A DNA stretch of 64,000 nt from Hyposmocoma kahamanoa. Its lineage: Eukaryota > Arthropoda > Insecta > Lepidoptera > Cosmopterigidae. Under the pieces are notes generated by a model. That model did not search any database and was not told the origin of the DNA. It worked only from the letters and a program-made list of their open reading frames with translations. The position numbers and the translations under genes are program-made. This document shows, piece by piece, positions 41,236 through 52,626 of this stretch (position 1 is the first letter of the stretch; each line of letters begins with the position of its first letter). The DNA is taken from positions 5,852,744-5,916,743 of the forward strand of contig NW_020653713.1 of NCBI RefSeq assembly GCF_003589595.1. The letters are read 5' to 3'.

Positions 41236-43543
41236 TTGGCTACTGGCAAACTTAGTTTTGGTAGTTGCTGCACGTATGTCAATTTGAAATATGTATCTGT
41301 CTACTGGGGACCCAATCTCAGTACGAGAGGTACTAGGAGGATGTGGCGATACAAGTCAGCAGATTGGGATGCGATGCGGCATTTCTTTGCATCTCGTCTC
41401 TGGCGGCAGCTGTGCTTCTCTTCTGACGATCCGACGTGCTGCGCGTCTGCCGTCTCTGAGGTGATTATTCGGGCTATGGAATACTTTATTCCGTATTCGA
41501 AGTCTCCTCTAGCGGCAAAGCTCGCCCTTAGTTTAACGCTGAGTGTACTTCTGCGGAAACGCTAAAGCGATCTGCGTACCAGCCTTAGGCTGATGCTCGA
41601 GATCGCAAAGCACCGGAAACCCTCCGTCTGAAAAAAGCCTTTAATAAAGCTGCTGTATCCTGCAAAAAAGCGATACGGTAAGCTCACTTCGGCTATATTA
41701 GTCGTATTGCGGCCAGGTTAGCTTCATACCCTTCTGGGAGTAAAGCATTCTGGTCGCTCGCTAAATCGGTCGAAGCGAATTTCTGCAGATCATCCCTTCT
41801 GCCTTTAATGAGAGCTGATGGATCGCTGGGTCACACCGCTGAAGAGAAAGCAAATCTTTTTGTTTCTCTTTTTGCTTCCAACTCCCGTCGTGACGCTACT
41901 TTGCAAACACCACCTACACTACCTCGCTGTGAATCGGAAATGCCCGAGATCACTATACATCAAAAAGAGGTATTAAAAACTTTTCGCAAATTAGACGTCA
42001 ACAAAGCCAGTGGCCCTGACGGGATCACAGCGATTGTCCTGCGGAACTGTGCATCCGAGTTGTTTCCGGTATTGACTCGCCTGTATCGCCTCTCTATGGT
42101 TTCTGGACAAGTCCCGAAAACCTGGCAAGCTTACAAATGTTCAGCCTGTACCTAAGAAATGTAGTCATGCCGACACATCTAGTTATCGACCTATCGCAAT
42201 CACCTTCATACTCTGTAAAACTATGGAGCGCGTATTGAACAGCCGTCTCCTTGGATACCTCGAAGATTATGATCTTCTCAGTGATCGACAGTATGGTTTT
42301 CGCCGTGGTCGATCTACTGGGGATCTTCTTGCGTATGCCACACATTCATGGAGCGAGGCTATCGAGAAACGCGGTGAATCGCCTGCGGTGTCTCTCGACA
42401 TATCAAAGGCCTTTGATAGGGTTTGGCATGATAGCCTGTTAAACAAATTTTCAGCTTACGGAATTCCTGTTGGCTTTTGCACATGGATAGGCGATTTTCT
42501 GAAGGATAGGTCAATCCGTGTAGTTGTACACGGTTACTCATCTGCTCCTCATGGTATACCTCAACGGTGTACCTCAGGGATCTGTCCTCTCTGCCACTCT
42601 ATTCTTGCTGCATATCAACGACCTACTGCTGATGCCCGGTATCTTTGGGTACACAGGCGATAATACAGTGGTAGAGAGTAATGTGCCAGACGCCCGACAC
42701 AACAGCGAAAAAAGCGGTGTAAGCGAGAGGCGATGATCATCCGGTTGAACCTGAGTCTGAAAGCGGCTTCCGACTGGGGAGATGCTAGCAGGGTCAGGTT
42801 TAATGCGGCTAAAACACAGGTGTGTCTTTTCACATCAAAACGGAGTCCCTCACACTTTACTCCGCCTTTCGGAGATGTATCCATGCCGATAAGGGACCGC
42901 CTTGAGCTACTTGATCTGGACTTATCATGCAACCTCAACTTTGGCCGATACATCGAGTGCTTGGCAAAAACTGCTGCCAGAAAACTAGACATATTTTACA
43001 AGGTCAGGCGGTACTTCACACCTGAACAGCTTTTAAATCTGTATAAAGCACAAGTTCGATCGTGTATGGAGTACTGCTGCCATCTTTGAGACGGCTCTGC
43101 CCATTACCAGTTAGCTGCCTTGGACTCGGTGGAGCGAAAAGCAAAGAGACTTATTAACAATAATTCTCTCTCCGAAGCTTGAAAATCTCGACCATCGCAG
43201 AAACGTAGCCTGCTTGTCGGTTTTCTATCGTATACATTTCGGGGAGTGTGCGCAGGAACTTTTCAATTTAGTTCCACCCTCACTGTTCCTCCTTCGGTCG
43301 ACTAGAAGGTTCGGAGCACTCCATTCTTATGTCGTTGATATTTCACCAATTTGCACTAAGCGCTTTGCTTCCTCCTTTCTGATGCGTATGGCAAAGGAAT
43401 GGAATGCTCTACAGGCTCTATCTGTATTTCCCGAAAAGTACAATTTGGGACTATTCAAGGCTAGAGTGAATAGGCTTTTTAGGCAAACGCGTCCCATCGT
43501 CGGTCACATCAAGCGTGTGTCTATTATATATTAAAAAAAATTA
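41236..43543 (+). pseudogene. CR1/Jockey-type LINE, longest copy, inactive
   Basis: About 2.3 kb encodes the end of the endonuclease linker (WRYKSADWDAMRHFFASRLW) and a reverse transcriptase. RT landmarks in order are KASGPDGI (about 42000), SYRPIAITFILCKTMERVL (42180), GFRRGRST (42297), the motif A aspartate in SLDISKAFDRVWH (42391), GVPQGSVLSATLFLLHIND (42551) and motif C FGYTGDNTVVE (42646). Motif C should be YADD; here it is YTGD, so the catalytic pair is damaged. The C-terminus includes LLNLYKAQVRSCMEYCCHL and NLGLFKARVNRLF. Frame breaks occur near 41565, 42126, 42545, 42710 and 43088 (Trp codon to TGA). A short A-run at 43533 marks the 3' end. It probably belongs to the same broad lineage as the other LINE pieces here but has a different 3' end. 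Confidence 0.92.
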
Positions 43544-44009
43544 TAGGCATTATTTTGGTGCACTTGCTCCATTGTCGTTGTTGTCAATACGGAAAATTTC
43601 AAATTTGAATCGCCTTTTTCAAAGCTTCAACGAAACTTACTAAACTAAACTTAATTAATAGCACTTATTATTATTGTTTGAATCACAGTATTGTATTCGA
43701 AGATTTTCCGTTCCTGTAATACAGTACGGAACAATAGATTTGAAATTAGTTTGCCGTAATAAATGGCTACCTACTTTGAGTAACATTCAATTAGGGTTCT
43801 AGATCCATTTTATCTATCCATTCAACAAATTTTGCCTTAATAGAAAGTCTTTTTAGTATTATTTCATAGGTGAAGTGACTTAGTACACAGCTCACGCGAG
43901 TGTGTTACATACGAGTATAAAGGGTTTTTTCCAAAAGTTACCTTCTTTTAAATTACGTGCCACCACGAGCTACTGTCGCGTGCGTTATAAATCTTCATTC
44001 GTACCCTTG
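43544..44009. other. AT-rich spacer with nothing recognised
   Basis: No gene or repeat supported. Confidence 0.4.
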
Positions 44010-44563
44010 GTATAACAAAGCCACTCATGATGATACGTCAAAAGAGTTTAAATGGCTCCCTATCCGTCAACGCAGGCAAAAGAGACTAGTTTGCACGTTG
44101 TACTCCATTCTATCGATCCATTAACTCTCTTCCACTCTCTATGCCTCTCTTTTATAATCTGGTTTCATGTCTGATTCCTTCATTCTCTATTCAACACGTC
44201 TCTGGAATGCTCTCCCGGACTCCATCATAAGGTGACCTAGTTTACTCTCTTCCAAAAAGAATTTCCATGAGCATTAGCCACAGCGATAATCATCATCATC
44301 ATCTTCTGTTATTGTATGTATCATATATAAATATATATGTTATATGTATATTTATGTGTTATGTATATAGATATGTATATATTAGGTTTTATATATATTT
44401 ATTACATTTATGTTATTAATACATTATTAATTTAATATTTTGTTCAATTTACCGCATTCGTGAATTTCGTTTTCCTCAAAGGTTCACTGGTAGAGAATGC
44501 TTTTACCATTAAGTCCACCTTTTGTACCATTTTGTGTTGTGGTCAATAAAGTTTAAAAAAAAA
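44010..44563 (+). pseudogene. LINE 3' region of a different family
   Basis: The frame around 44045 reads FKWLPIRQRRQKRLVCTLYS, and later STRLWNALPDSIIR. This is a C-terminal signature of another lepidopteran LINE RT group. An AT-rich 3' UTR follows, with TGGTAGAGAATGCTTTTACC and AAGTCCACCTTTTGTACC. CAATAAAGTTT and an A-run at 44553-44562 end it. Stops interrupt the protein. Confidence 0.75.
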
Positions 44564-44575
44564 AGAACAAATGAA

Positions 44576-44715
44576 ATAGTTACAATTGTTAATACAAAGA
44601 TTGAACACTCAGAGAAGAAATTCCTTCGATCCGGCGTCTTCTAGCATACCGTGCCAGTCGCTATACCAACTAAGCGACGGAACGAACCAGCGGACCTCAC
44701 AATTTTTTCTATGTG
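44576..44715 (-). mobile_element. T2 SINE, minus, box B deleted
   Basis: The complement has GTTCGTTCCGTCGCTTAGTT, GGTATAGCGACTGGCACGGT, ATGCTAGAAGACGCCGGATC and CTGAGTGTTCAATCTTTGTA. The GGTTCGAATCC box B stretch is missing between GACG and CCGG. Confidence 0.75.
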
Positions 44716-45131
44716 TTTGTCGTATCTCTCTCTAGCACTCTCGCTCAAGTCGCACTCTGTCGTGCTTGCCCTATTATGATGATTTACGGCAATGGGGGTC
44801 TCTACTCTTGAAACAATTACTGTCAAATAAATAATGCTTGACCAAATTAAAAAACAATGTCAAGTATGAAGCTTCATTTGCATCAAGCGTCTGTAATTGG
44901 TCGAGTATTACTTAATCGACAGCAATTGTGTCGGACAGATATCGGACACAGAACGAGAGTACAAGGCCAGAGACGTGGTACAGCAATGGAACGAGTTATG
45001 CTCGGAGATTCACTGAGAGATCGAATCAGTAATGAGACAAAAGAACCAAAGTAACCGACGTAGCCCAAAGAATTGCAAACTTAAGTAGCATTGCCCGCAG
45101 AACAGATAGCCCATAGGGTCAAAGAGTTTTA

Positions 45132-45306
45132 GGGTCGTATTCCAGAACTCTACTCAATGCTCAAGTCAGGACTTGAGTATGATTTAAGGCACTGAAAATC
45201 ATACTCAAGTCCTTGCCATTAGAGTCGTATTTTTAGTGCTTAAAATCATACTCAAGTCTGCTCAAGTCGTGACTTGAGCATTGAGTAGAGTTCTGGAATA
45301 CGACCC
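45132..45306. mobile_element. PIF/Harbinger-like MITE
   Basis: This 175-bp element has terminal inverted repeats of about 40 bp starting GGGTCGTATTCCAGAACTCT. The inner blocks (GACTTGAGTATGATTTTAA) are also mirrored, so nearly the whole element can fold. TTA flanks both ends (45129-45131 and 45307-45309), the 3-bp duplication expected for PIF/Harbinger. It has no coding capacity and relies on a transposase elsewhere. Confidence 0.88.
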
Positions 45307-45499
45307 TTAGATTTGGACAGATGGATGCAAGTAACACGAGACCGGACTTTGTGGCGTTCTTTGGGGCGTTGTTTGGAGAAAGCTTATGTCAAGCACTGGA
45401 CGTCTTTCGGCTGAAATGACAATGATGACTGTGTAAATTGCGGAATACATACCATATTCTTAATGAAAAAAAAAACAACTTTGATATAATAATTGATAA

Positions 45500-45812
45500 C
45501 TTTTCTATACAAAAAAATAATCTCGAAAATTTATGGAACTACATCCGTTTACCAAGTTTTATTGAAATCGGTACATGGAAAGTGGGTGAAATCCAATAAA
45601 CCAGATTCATCCCCTAATTTGACACCTTTAGATGTAGAATATTGTCTTCAAATTTGCATGGGACCACTACTGCAGTATCCCCTTTCCAACACAAAAAGAA
45701 TTGCAAATGTCCAATTCACAAATGTAGGACTAATAGTGTCATACATACACACAAAAAAAATACAATCGAATTTAGAACCTCTTCCTTTTTTCAAGTCGAA
45801 TAAAAAGTCAAT
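45500..45812. repeat. AC-type element, diverged
   Basis: GGAACTACATCCGTTTACCA, TTTTATTGAAATCGG, GATTCATCCCCTAATTTGAC, TATCCCCTTTCCAACACAAA and GAACCTCTTCCTTTTTTCAA follow the AC order. The closing GTCGGTT is degraded to GTCGAAT. Confidence 0.7.
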
Positions 45813-46552
45813 TCCAGTACCAATATTGTAGAATCTACAATCCAAAAATAACACTTTTTTACAATTAAGTAAAGCTACCATGTGAATAACTAAAATAGGG
45901 ACACGTACAAGAAGTAAAGTGGAACATTTTGAACGGCGGAATCCAAAAGTAAAATACCATAAATAAACAGACTCGCAAGTTAATCAGGCCGCAGTGTTGT
46001 AGAGGCGACATTGGCTATAAATCGAGGCCTAATCCTGCCTACCCGCCCCGTCCCTCCCCGTGACCTGCCCCTGGTCTGAATAGCCTGAACACTTGGCTCT
46101 AGAGAAATAAGATACATTACTGAACATTCAATTTGAATGAATTCTACGAATACTTTGAAGGAGGTTTTGTAAAAGTTCTAACAATATTAACAGAAAGTAT
46201 TTTAAATATTGTGTGCACGTATGAAATTGGAAATTTCTCGGGGTTCATGATGTAGTGAAGAATGACCAGCCCGGTGAACGGTACTTAGTCGGGTCGAGCG
46301 AAAGCCCGGTCGAACGTTCGTGCTGCCCTCTTTCACTGGCGATGCCTGCCGATGATGCCTGATCGAAGACGAGGTATGAACAACTTTTAATATCATGTTT
46401 ACATTTATTTCTATTTTTTTAATTAATTTTAATTTATTTAAAAAAATACTTTATTAAAATAAAAATATTTTGCACAACGTATTAACAGTAAATTGAAATT
46501 CTTTGATAAATGAAAAATAAGGTTTTTAAATTAAGAATTTTTGTAGCTATAG

Positions 46553-46795
46553 TGAATAATCTCAGTACAGAGTACTTAAAAACCGACCTCAAAAGTACGT
46601 GGAAGTATTACCAAGTTTTATTGAAATCGGTTACCGGAAAGTGCGCAAATCCGGATTCATCCCCTAGTTCGCCACTATACGGGACTTGACACAGGAGATA
46701 ATAATATCGCGTAACATACATACAAAAAAAACATACAGCCGAATTGAGAACCTCCTCCTTTTTTTGAAGTCGGTTAAAAATCGGCTCTCACTACT
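46553..46795. repeat. AC-type element, internally shortened
   Basis: It runs from AATAATCTCAGTACAGAGTA and AAACCGACCTCAAAAGTACG through TCATCCCCTAGTTCGCCACT to CCTCCTCCTTTTTTTGAAGT and CGGTTAAAAA. It directly abuts the next AC copy. Confidence 0.8.
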
Positions 46796-47430
46796 CAAAG
46801 TACATTGAGAGAGATTTCTGATAATAATACTTTGGTACAGTGTAAAGGTAATAGCAGATATACAACACAATGACAATGCATGTTGAATATTGTTACAGTA
46901 AAACTACGTGACGAAAGTGGAATGGAGCCAATAGAAAAATTCACAATTTAAAACACAAATTTACAAAAAGGGAAGTGTAATAGATATTGTGAAACAATAA
47001 ATATAATCTCAGTACAGAGTACTAAAAAAACCGACCTCAAAAGTACGTGGAATTACATCTATTTCCCAATTTTTATTGAAATATCCGCTAGTTCGCCACT
47101 ATACAGGACTTGACACAGGAGATAATAAAAATCGGTTCTCACTACTCAAAGTATATTGAGAGAAAAACGCCTTGAATTGGAGAATAGCAAAATCAACCAC
47201 TAAAAAAATTTAGACCATATTTATAAAAATGAATCTTCATACGTGAACAGATTTTCTTCTTTCTTCTTTCTTCAAAATTAAATGAAACCACTAGGGAGGT
47301 ACCCTCTTTCCAACAAAAAAGAATCATAAAAATCGGTTCTCAAATACCGAAGTTATCGCGTAACATACATACAAAAAAAACATGCAGTCGTATTGAGAAC
47401 CTCCTCCTTTTTTGAAATAGGTTAAAAATA
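46796..47430. repeat. AC-type element with long leader, copy 2
   Basis: 46814-47205 matches 22797-23188 with about seven differences by eye. It then continues through GAGGTACCCTCTTTCCAACA to CCTCCTCCTTTTTTGAAATA and GGTTAAAAA. With 46553-46795 it forms a local tandem of related units. Confidence 0.8.
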
Positions 47431-47489
47431 GGGTGGTTAACATTTATATTGGACTTGATAACATTACCATCTCCATCACCCATGATCAT

Positions 47490-47610
47490 GGGACCTGTAA
47501 AGGGCCCAAAACGTAGGTTTTTTGGCAAAAACAAGTATACGCGATTCTAATCCGAAGAAATGGTTTCAGTTCCTGTGTTGAACAACACGAAAACCTAAGA
47601 ACTCGATATA
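47490..47610. mobile_element. FB element, single arm and tail
   Basis: GGACCTGTAAAGGGCCCAAA, AACAAGTATACGCGATTCTA and GAAGAAATGGTTTCAGTTCC form one arm. CACGAAAACCTAAGAACTCG is the tail end. The opposite arm is absent. Confidence 0.7.
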
Positions 47611-47739
47611 TTTTATTTATACAAAAACAACGGACTCTATTGCGTACATTTTGTTGAAGTACGTGTGCAAATTTCAAATTACCTTTATTTCATAGATAAA
47701 CAAATCTTGAAAACGCTTGAAATTTTCAATTATTTTTTT

Positions 47740-47773
47740 AATATAATATCAAGTGACAGGATGAATAAGTTGT
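47740..47773 (-). repeat. SL1 3' end scrap, minus
   Basis: ATAATATCAAGTGACAGGAT then GAATAAGTTGTG is the SL1 terminus. The adjacent sequence is unrelated. Confidence 0.6.
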
Positions 47774-47946
47774 GATTTTGCGTTCCTGTATATTTCGTGA
47801 ACTTTATTTGAAAAAGTATTTTCATATTATTGATTGTAATTGGATAATGAAAAGCAATAGCGGCTTGCAATTTTATGCCGAAAAGCAATAATGTGTTAAC
47901 CAATACGATGATTGTATTGCGAAAATAGCACTTAAAGAAATTACAG

Positions 47947-48085
47947 CTGATGAAATTACAGGCACATGGGACTTGTCAACTTATGTCTTAGGGTGACGGG
48001 CGCACTGCAACTGTTAAGGACAGGCGTGTAACGTACCAGCAAGCGCACGACTTAGTTCGTCCCGTCCCTTGATATTAAAAAAACA
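47947..48085 (+). repeat. SL1 repeat with internal deletion, plus
   Basis: GATGAAATTACAGGCACATG, GGACTTGTCAACTTATGTCT, TAGGGTGACGGGCGCACTGC and AACTGTTAAGGACAGGCGTG, ending CCCGTCCCTTGATATT with an A-run. Confidence 0.85.
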
Positions 48086-48224
48086 TTTTTTTGTTTTCGT
48101 TGTTATTGATAGTTTGTTCAAAAATTTACTTACAAAATGAAACTTTTCTTTTTTTAACATTTTCGCAAAACTATGATCATATTGCTTGACACGTTATTGC
48201 TTATCACTATCCAAATAATTCACT

Positions 48225-48420
48225 TCGTTCGACAAGGGAATGACCAATATACGGTTACACCACACAGTCTGTCGGATGCTGGCCACACTGCCCACCTGTC
48301 TCCTGATTCTCTAGGTCCGAACATATTCCATCAACACGTGGTAAACGTCTTCAATGACGCCGCAATTACTGTAATATGGAGTTGGTGTAATGCCCATCAA
48401 TACGGTAAGCTTCTTTGAAG
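48225..48420 (-). pseudogene. Probable LINE RNase-H-side C-terminal scrap
   Basis: The minus strand from 48418 reads YYSNCGVIEDVYHVLMEYVR and, after a stop, QTVWCNRILVIPLSNEV. CGxxEDVYHVLMECxR and the later ...ILADPLS... motif mark the C-terminal cysteine/histidine and end region of several LINE ORF2 proteins. It is short and broken, so the family is not settled. The 81-codon plus-strand frame over it is a shadow. Confidence 0.45.
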
Positions 48421-48499
48421 GAATGTGCCAAAACACAATATATAATAGACAATATCACATACGTTGTTACTCTGATCGCAAAGTAAATAGCTAAAGTAC

Positions 48500-48665
48500 T
48501 TGTGTTATGGCAATCGGAAACAACAACGGTACCAGAAACACTCAGATCCGAGACAATATAGAAAAATTAGTTTTCTACACTGGACCCGGCCGGGGATCGA
48601 ACCCAAGACCTCAGAGATGGCGACACCATGAAAACCGGTGTGCCACTCGACCACTGAGACCGCCA
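48500..48665 (-). mobile_element. T4 tRNA-derived SINE, minus
   Basis: The complement begins GCGGTCTCAGTGGTCGAGTG (box A) and GCACACCGGTTTTCATGGTG. It continues with TCTTGGGTTCGATCCCCGGC (box B), then CTAATTTTTCTATATTGTCT and CGGATCTGAGTGTTTCTGG. It is the most complete T4 copy. Confidence 0.8.
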
Positions 48666-48811
48666 AAATACTAAGCTATCTATTCAGCGTACAGTTATCA
48701 AAGCACGGAACTTCCAGTGGCTTAGGTTGAATTGTTTTGAACCAGATACCTTTTTCTTTGGATCTCTCATCAATGTATTATTTCCACAGCTGTTTCAAAG
48801 ATGTGTCAAAG

Positions 48812-49085
48812 GAATTCACTCTGGAGTACTACCCAGAATACACAATTTAGAAAAGTCCGTTTCCCAAATGGGTTCTACCGGGAATTGAACCCTCCAACGC
48901 GTGGGCGTTGGATGTGGAGTTGCAAACCGTTTAGCCAACAAGTGAGTGACGATGATATCGACCATGGAACAAACACAACTAATTGGTGCCCAAATTACAC
49001 CGTTCAGGTAATAAGTCTGCAGGCAGGGAATTTCACTCCATACTGTTAACTTGTTGTGTTCGAAAAAGGAAACATTAATGTTTTC
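48812..49085 (-). mobile_element. T3 SINE joined to a LINE-like segment, copy 1
   Basis: The complement runs: a LINE-like 5' part (CTGCAGACTTATTACCTGAA, ATCATCGTCACTCACTTGTT), the tRNA head TTGGCTAAACGGTTTGC, box B GGTTCAATTCCCGGTAG, and ACCCATTTGGGAAACGGACT, ending near AGTACTCCAGAGTGAATTC. The same composite occurs at 49497-49877. Confidence 0.7.
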
Positions 49086-49364
49086 TAAAAGTGAAAAACG
49101 AACTAAGCTTGCCTTTACTTGAAAGAATAATATAAACAAGTCATCCGTCTCATACCAAGACAGTCAAAGTTGTCACGTTCTTTCATGCATCATGACGGTT
49201 TACCCAGTATCACAATTTATTGGAAATAGAAGCCATTTCTTTGTGTTGTCGAGCTTGCTTGTTTATTACTTTGAGATATAAGATTATTCCTCCAAGTGCA
49301 ATAATAATAGCTTAATAATTATTATTTTCAAGTTTCTTTCATTGGTAATTAAACTGAGTTTTTT

Positions 49365-49485
49365 TTGTGAAATCACTAGTGTTGTTATGATTATGAATAA
49401 AGGGATTGAACACAGAAAAATTTTCGTCGACCTGTTGAGACTTGAACCCATGTCCATGCTGCACCGTATTCAAAATCATTTAGTT
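49365..49485 (-). mobile_element. T2-type SINE fragment, minus
   Basis: GTGAAATCACTAGTGTTGTT, GGGATTGAACACAGAAAAAT, TTTCGTCGACCTGTTGAGAC and TTGAACCCATGTCCATGCTG mirror the 12958-13294 unit up to its box B. Confidence 0.7.
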
Positions 49486-49496
49486 TTTTTTTATTA

Positions 49497-49877
49497 AAAA
49501 ATAAGTTGACATTTGACGTCCATCTCACCTGATGGATAGTCTCTGATCTCAAACTAGAGAACTCCCTGTACTATGAGTACTAGAACAACGGGATTCACTC
49601 TGGAGTACTACTCAGAATACACAGGCCAGAATCAATTTAGAAAAGTTCGTTTCCCAAATTGGTTCTACCGGGAATCGAACCCAGAACCTCCACATCCAAC
49701 AGTGCAAACCGTTTAGCCAACCTGGTTGTCTGAGTGACGATGAGATCGACGATGGAGCAAACACAACTAATTGGTTCCTATAGACTTTCGCCTTTATAAG
49801 TCTGCAGGCAGGGAATTTCACTACATACTGTTAACTTGTTGTGTTCGAAAAAGGAAACATTAATGTTGTCTAAAATA
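49497..49877 (-). mobile_element. T3 SINE with LINE-matching tail, copy 2
   Basis: The complement ends in a tail CTATCCATCAGGTGAGATGG then ACGTCAAATGTCAACTTATT, nearly the 3' terminus of the LINE at 58141. Upstream are AGTACTCATAGTACAGGGAG, box B GGGTTCGATTCCCGGTAG, box A GTTGGCTAAACGG and the LINE-like segment AGTCTGCAGGCAGGGAATTT (as read on +). Head and tail order fits a SINE mobilised by the local CR1-like LINE. Confidence 0.75.
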
Positions 49878-50309
49878 ATTTTGTTGTTGATTGTGAAAAA
49901 TATATTATTATGTAATATTGGAAACTTTCAATCATACATTATAGTTTGTTGTGAGACAAAATTACATGTCATAACTTGTCATTATCATTGAGATATTTTT
50001 GTGAGTCTGTAGACTTTGAGTGTAGAATTCGAATACATCTCATATAATTACTTTTATTCAAAACTGCGCTAAAGACAAATTGGCGCCATTTAAGTTACTT
50101 TACGATCATCAAGATCGTCAAGTCAGTAAAATGTTAAAGATAGTAATGAATTAAGAAACTGAAAATGTAAACTAATAAACAAAATCTTATAAAAACTATA
50201 AACAAAAAACCCGCCATTTAAAAAGTAAGTCACCAAGTATCGGGAGAGCTTCAATTGCACGGCGAGTTTCAAAATGGCCACTGTAAAGATACGAAAAAAT
50301 GTGTTCAGG

Positions 50310-50368
50310 TGGACACCCGCGATACAGGGTTTTCCTAGTGCGAGGCTATGTATGTGTGCGTTATTATT
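50310..50368 (+). repeat. T1 SINE 3' end, plus
   Basis: GACACCCGCGATACAGGGTT and TTCCTAGTGCGAGGCTATG with a TTATTATTATTATT tail. The rest is absent. Confidence 0.65.
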
Positions 50369-51369
50369 ATTATTGAAAATTACCATCTAAGATCTGGTAG
50401 TTTAGCCTATCCTAAAGGACGAAAAATTTTACTACTATTTAATTGCAAAGCAAATAGGAGAACGTCTTTTTGAATGGTCATCGGTAACTGCACGGAAGCT
50501 GCCTTGTTTTTGTGAGTTCATAAATATATACAAATAGTACGAATTCGACAGGCAACTAAAGTCACGAGCTTAATCAGGATTGTTATAACAACTCATAGTA
50601 GGTCCCCTGTACTTATATTTAATAAACAAACGGCACGTTATACAAGTGATTTACCATAAGTTTAGCTCAAAGTGAAAAATGACGAAAAATTGCCCCGCCA
50701 AGTGTCCCCTACTCCAAAATCAGTCAAGCAAGCAGCTATCAATACAGTCTTATCTCAATGGCGCAGCCACGAGGCAACGAGGCTTTATTTGATGGTTTTT
50801 AAAAATAAACTATAAACAAGTGTTTTTCCTTAGAAAATCTATAAATACTTAAAAATCTATAAATACTTATATTCTTAGATGTAACGAACATTAATTAGAT
50901 TTCTTAGACAATAAGCTTTAAAAAATTTTTTTTTTTTTAAAGGTTCAATTGACCATACAAGTTAGCAAAAGCGGAAGACGGCTGCTCGGGATAATTTCAG
51001 GTCCTAATATGGACAGACGATACGGCAAGCCGCAGCCGTGCTCCCTTATTAAAACACTGAATTTGGAGATAATTTCCGTATTATTTAAAGATATTTAAAA
51101 AGAAGACATTTCAACTCAACTTCTGGATGGAACTTCAGGCTACACAGGATTTGAGGTTGTTGAAGAGACGGCTGTTTACTTATCATATAGATAGTATGTA
51201 GGTAGTCAGGTGCGTGCTGGGACACTACCTATACAATCGTGGAATAAACCAGTGTTTAAGTCTCAATTTATATTGCAGCGGAACGGACTGGAAGCGAATT
51301 TTTGTAACGATATTGTATAGAACATTCATTCGATACAACAAAAGGTTACATACTAGAAAACAAAACAAG
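50369..51369. other. AT-rich stretch with nothing recognised
   Basis: No gene or repeat supported. Confidence 0.4.
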
Positions 51370-51735
51370 GATTTTTAAATTGTATAAATAAAATTGGGTA
51401 GCTCAGGCCCTTGGGTTTCCCAGACAGTCTCTTAATTTTTTGGATTAAATTTTGTGCAGATGAAGGACACTGGGACCCCACGGGCCAAGGGTTTCGACTC
51501 CAAAGGCTGTAAATAGGTAGTCGGAGCTGAGATTCTGGTACTTATTACTTTTTATTCTTTCCGCCAGCTCATCTCTTGCTGGTGTGCTGCAGATGGAACG
51601 GAGCAAGTGTGCCGGTACATGTGGCATCGCACACCTGTCCAGCCCATACTCCAAGGGGTGAGAGTCATTCCGTACGGTCATTCCGTTTGCCATCTGTTCG
51701 CGACATTTTGCCGCGAGATGACATGACTTGTTTGA
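51370..51735 (-). pseudogene. LINE-type ORF C-terminal fragment
   Basis: On the minus strand an 82-codon frame from 51693 reads NDSHPLEYGLDRCAMPHVPA, then KYQNLSSDYLFTAFGVETLG and PWGPSVLHLH. The K-Y-x-x-L...FxPFxVETLGPWGP pattern is the end of an RT-containing LINE-like ORF common in invertebrate genomes. After a one-base shift near 51440 it continues IQKIKRLSGKPKGLSYPI, matching the family's following helix. It is truncated and frameshifted. The precise clade is not identified. Confidence 0.6.
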
Positions 51736-52626
51736 GATCTTTCTTTTTGGTTTCTAACGACATTTTGCCGTCGCACTGTCTATATCTATGAAAGATTATC
51801 TTCACTCAGTCATTATAATATAAATTTATAGTACAGATTTTTTTCTTGTAACTGAAGTTAGAAATAAACTTAAACGACTTCTCTTGCAGTTGAACTTCCC
51901 TTTTTTGCACACATCAACATCGCGTTCCATACTAATCATGTTTATGAGGTTGTCTTGCTATGATGCTAAAACTCGTTTTCTTGAGTTCGAAACGCAATTT
52001 GCTTAAAATACGTATTTTAGGAAAAGACGATTTTCCTCTAGCAGTTTGTATCAACTATCAAATTTAACTCTACATCACTCAAACTGTACTCAGACAATAT
52101 AGATCTCTAAAATATGATCTAAATATTTCGAAGAGGAGAATGAAAGATTTTGTGATATACTTACCTAAAGTAAATACAACATTTGTACAATTTAATTAAT
52201 AAAGAATTAGAAGTGTATATGCCAAAAGTCATAAGACTGCAAATGGCTACAGTCCAAATCGTAGGAGGAAACCGAAGATCTATTTGAACACTTGCTTTAA
52301 AAATACTCCTTTCCTAATCTATTAGAAGATAAGAATGATGCAAATTGTTAAAAAATTATTTGTTGACGTTGTTTGGAAATGTAAAAATTAAACATTAAGT
52401 ATAAGTTAAAAATGTAAAACGTGCATTTATAGCTATGGAAGAGAAAATCGTCGGCGACGGTGTCTAATTTTTTTTCAGCGGAAATTGTCGTGACATAGCT
52501 TTCAAGTGCTTAAAAGAAACAGCAAAATATTATTTAGAACAACCTTCATATTCGTTTTCAACGTTTTCAATTTTAACTTGTACTATAGCGGATATATAAA
52601 TGAACTTAAATAACATTTGTAAAGCG
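51736..52626. other. AT-rich stretch with nothing recognised
   Basis: No gene or repeat supported. Confidence 0.4.

Noticed and set aside
41236..43543. Functional reverse transcriptase gene
   Set aside because: Motif C is YTGD instead of YADD and there are at least five frame breaks.
48173..48418. 81-codon plus-strand ORF
   Set aside because: It is the opposite-strand shadow of a LINE C-terminal fragment read on the minus strand.
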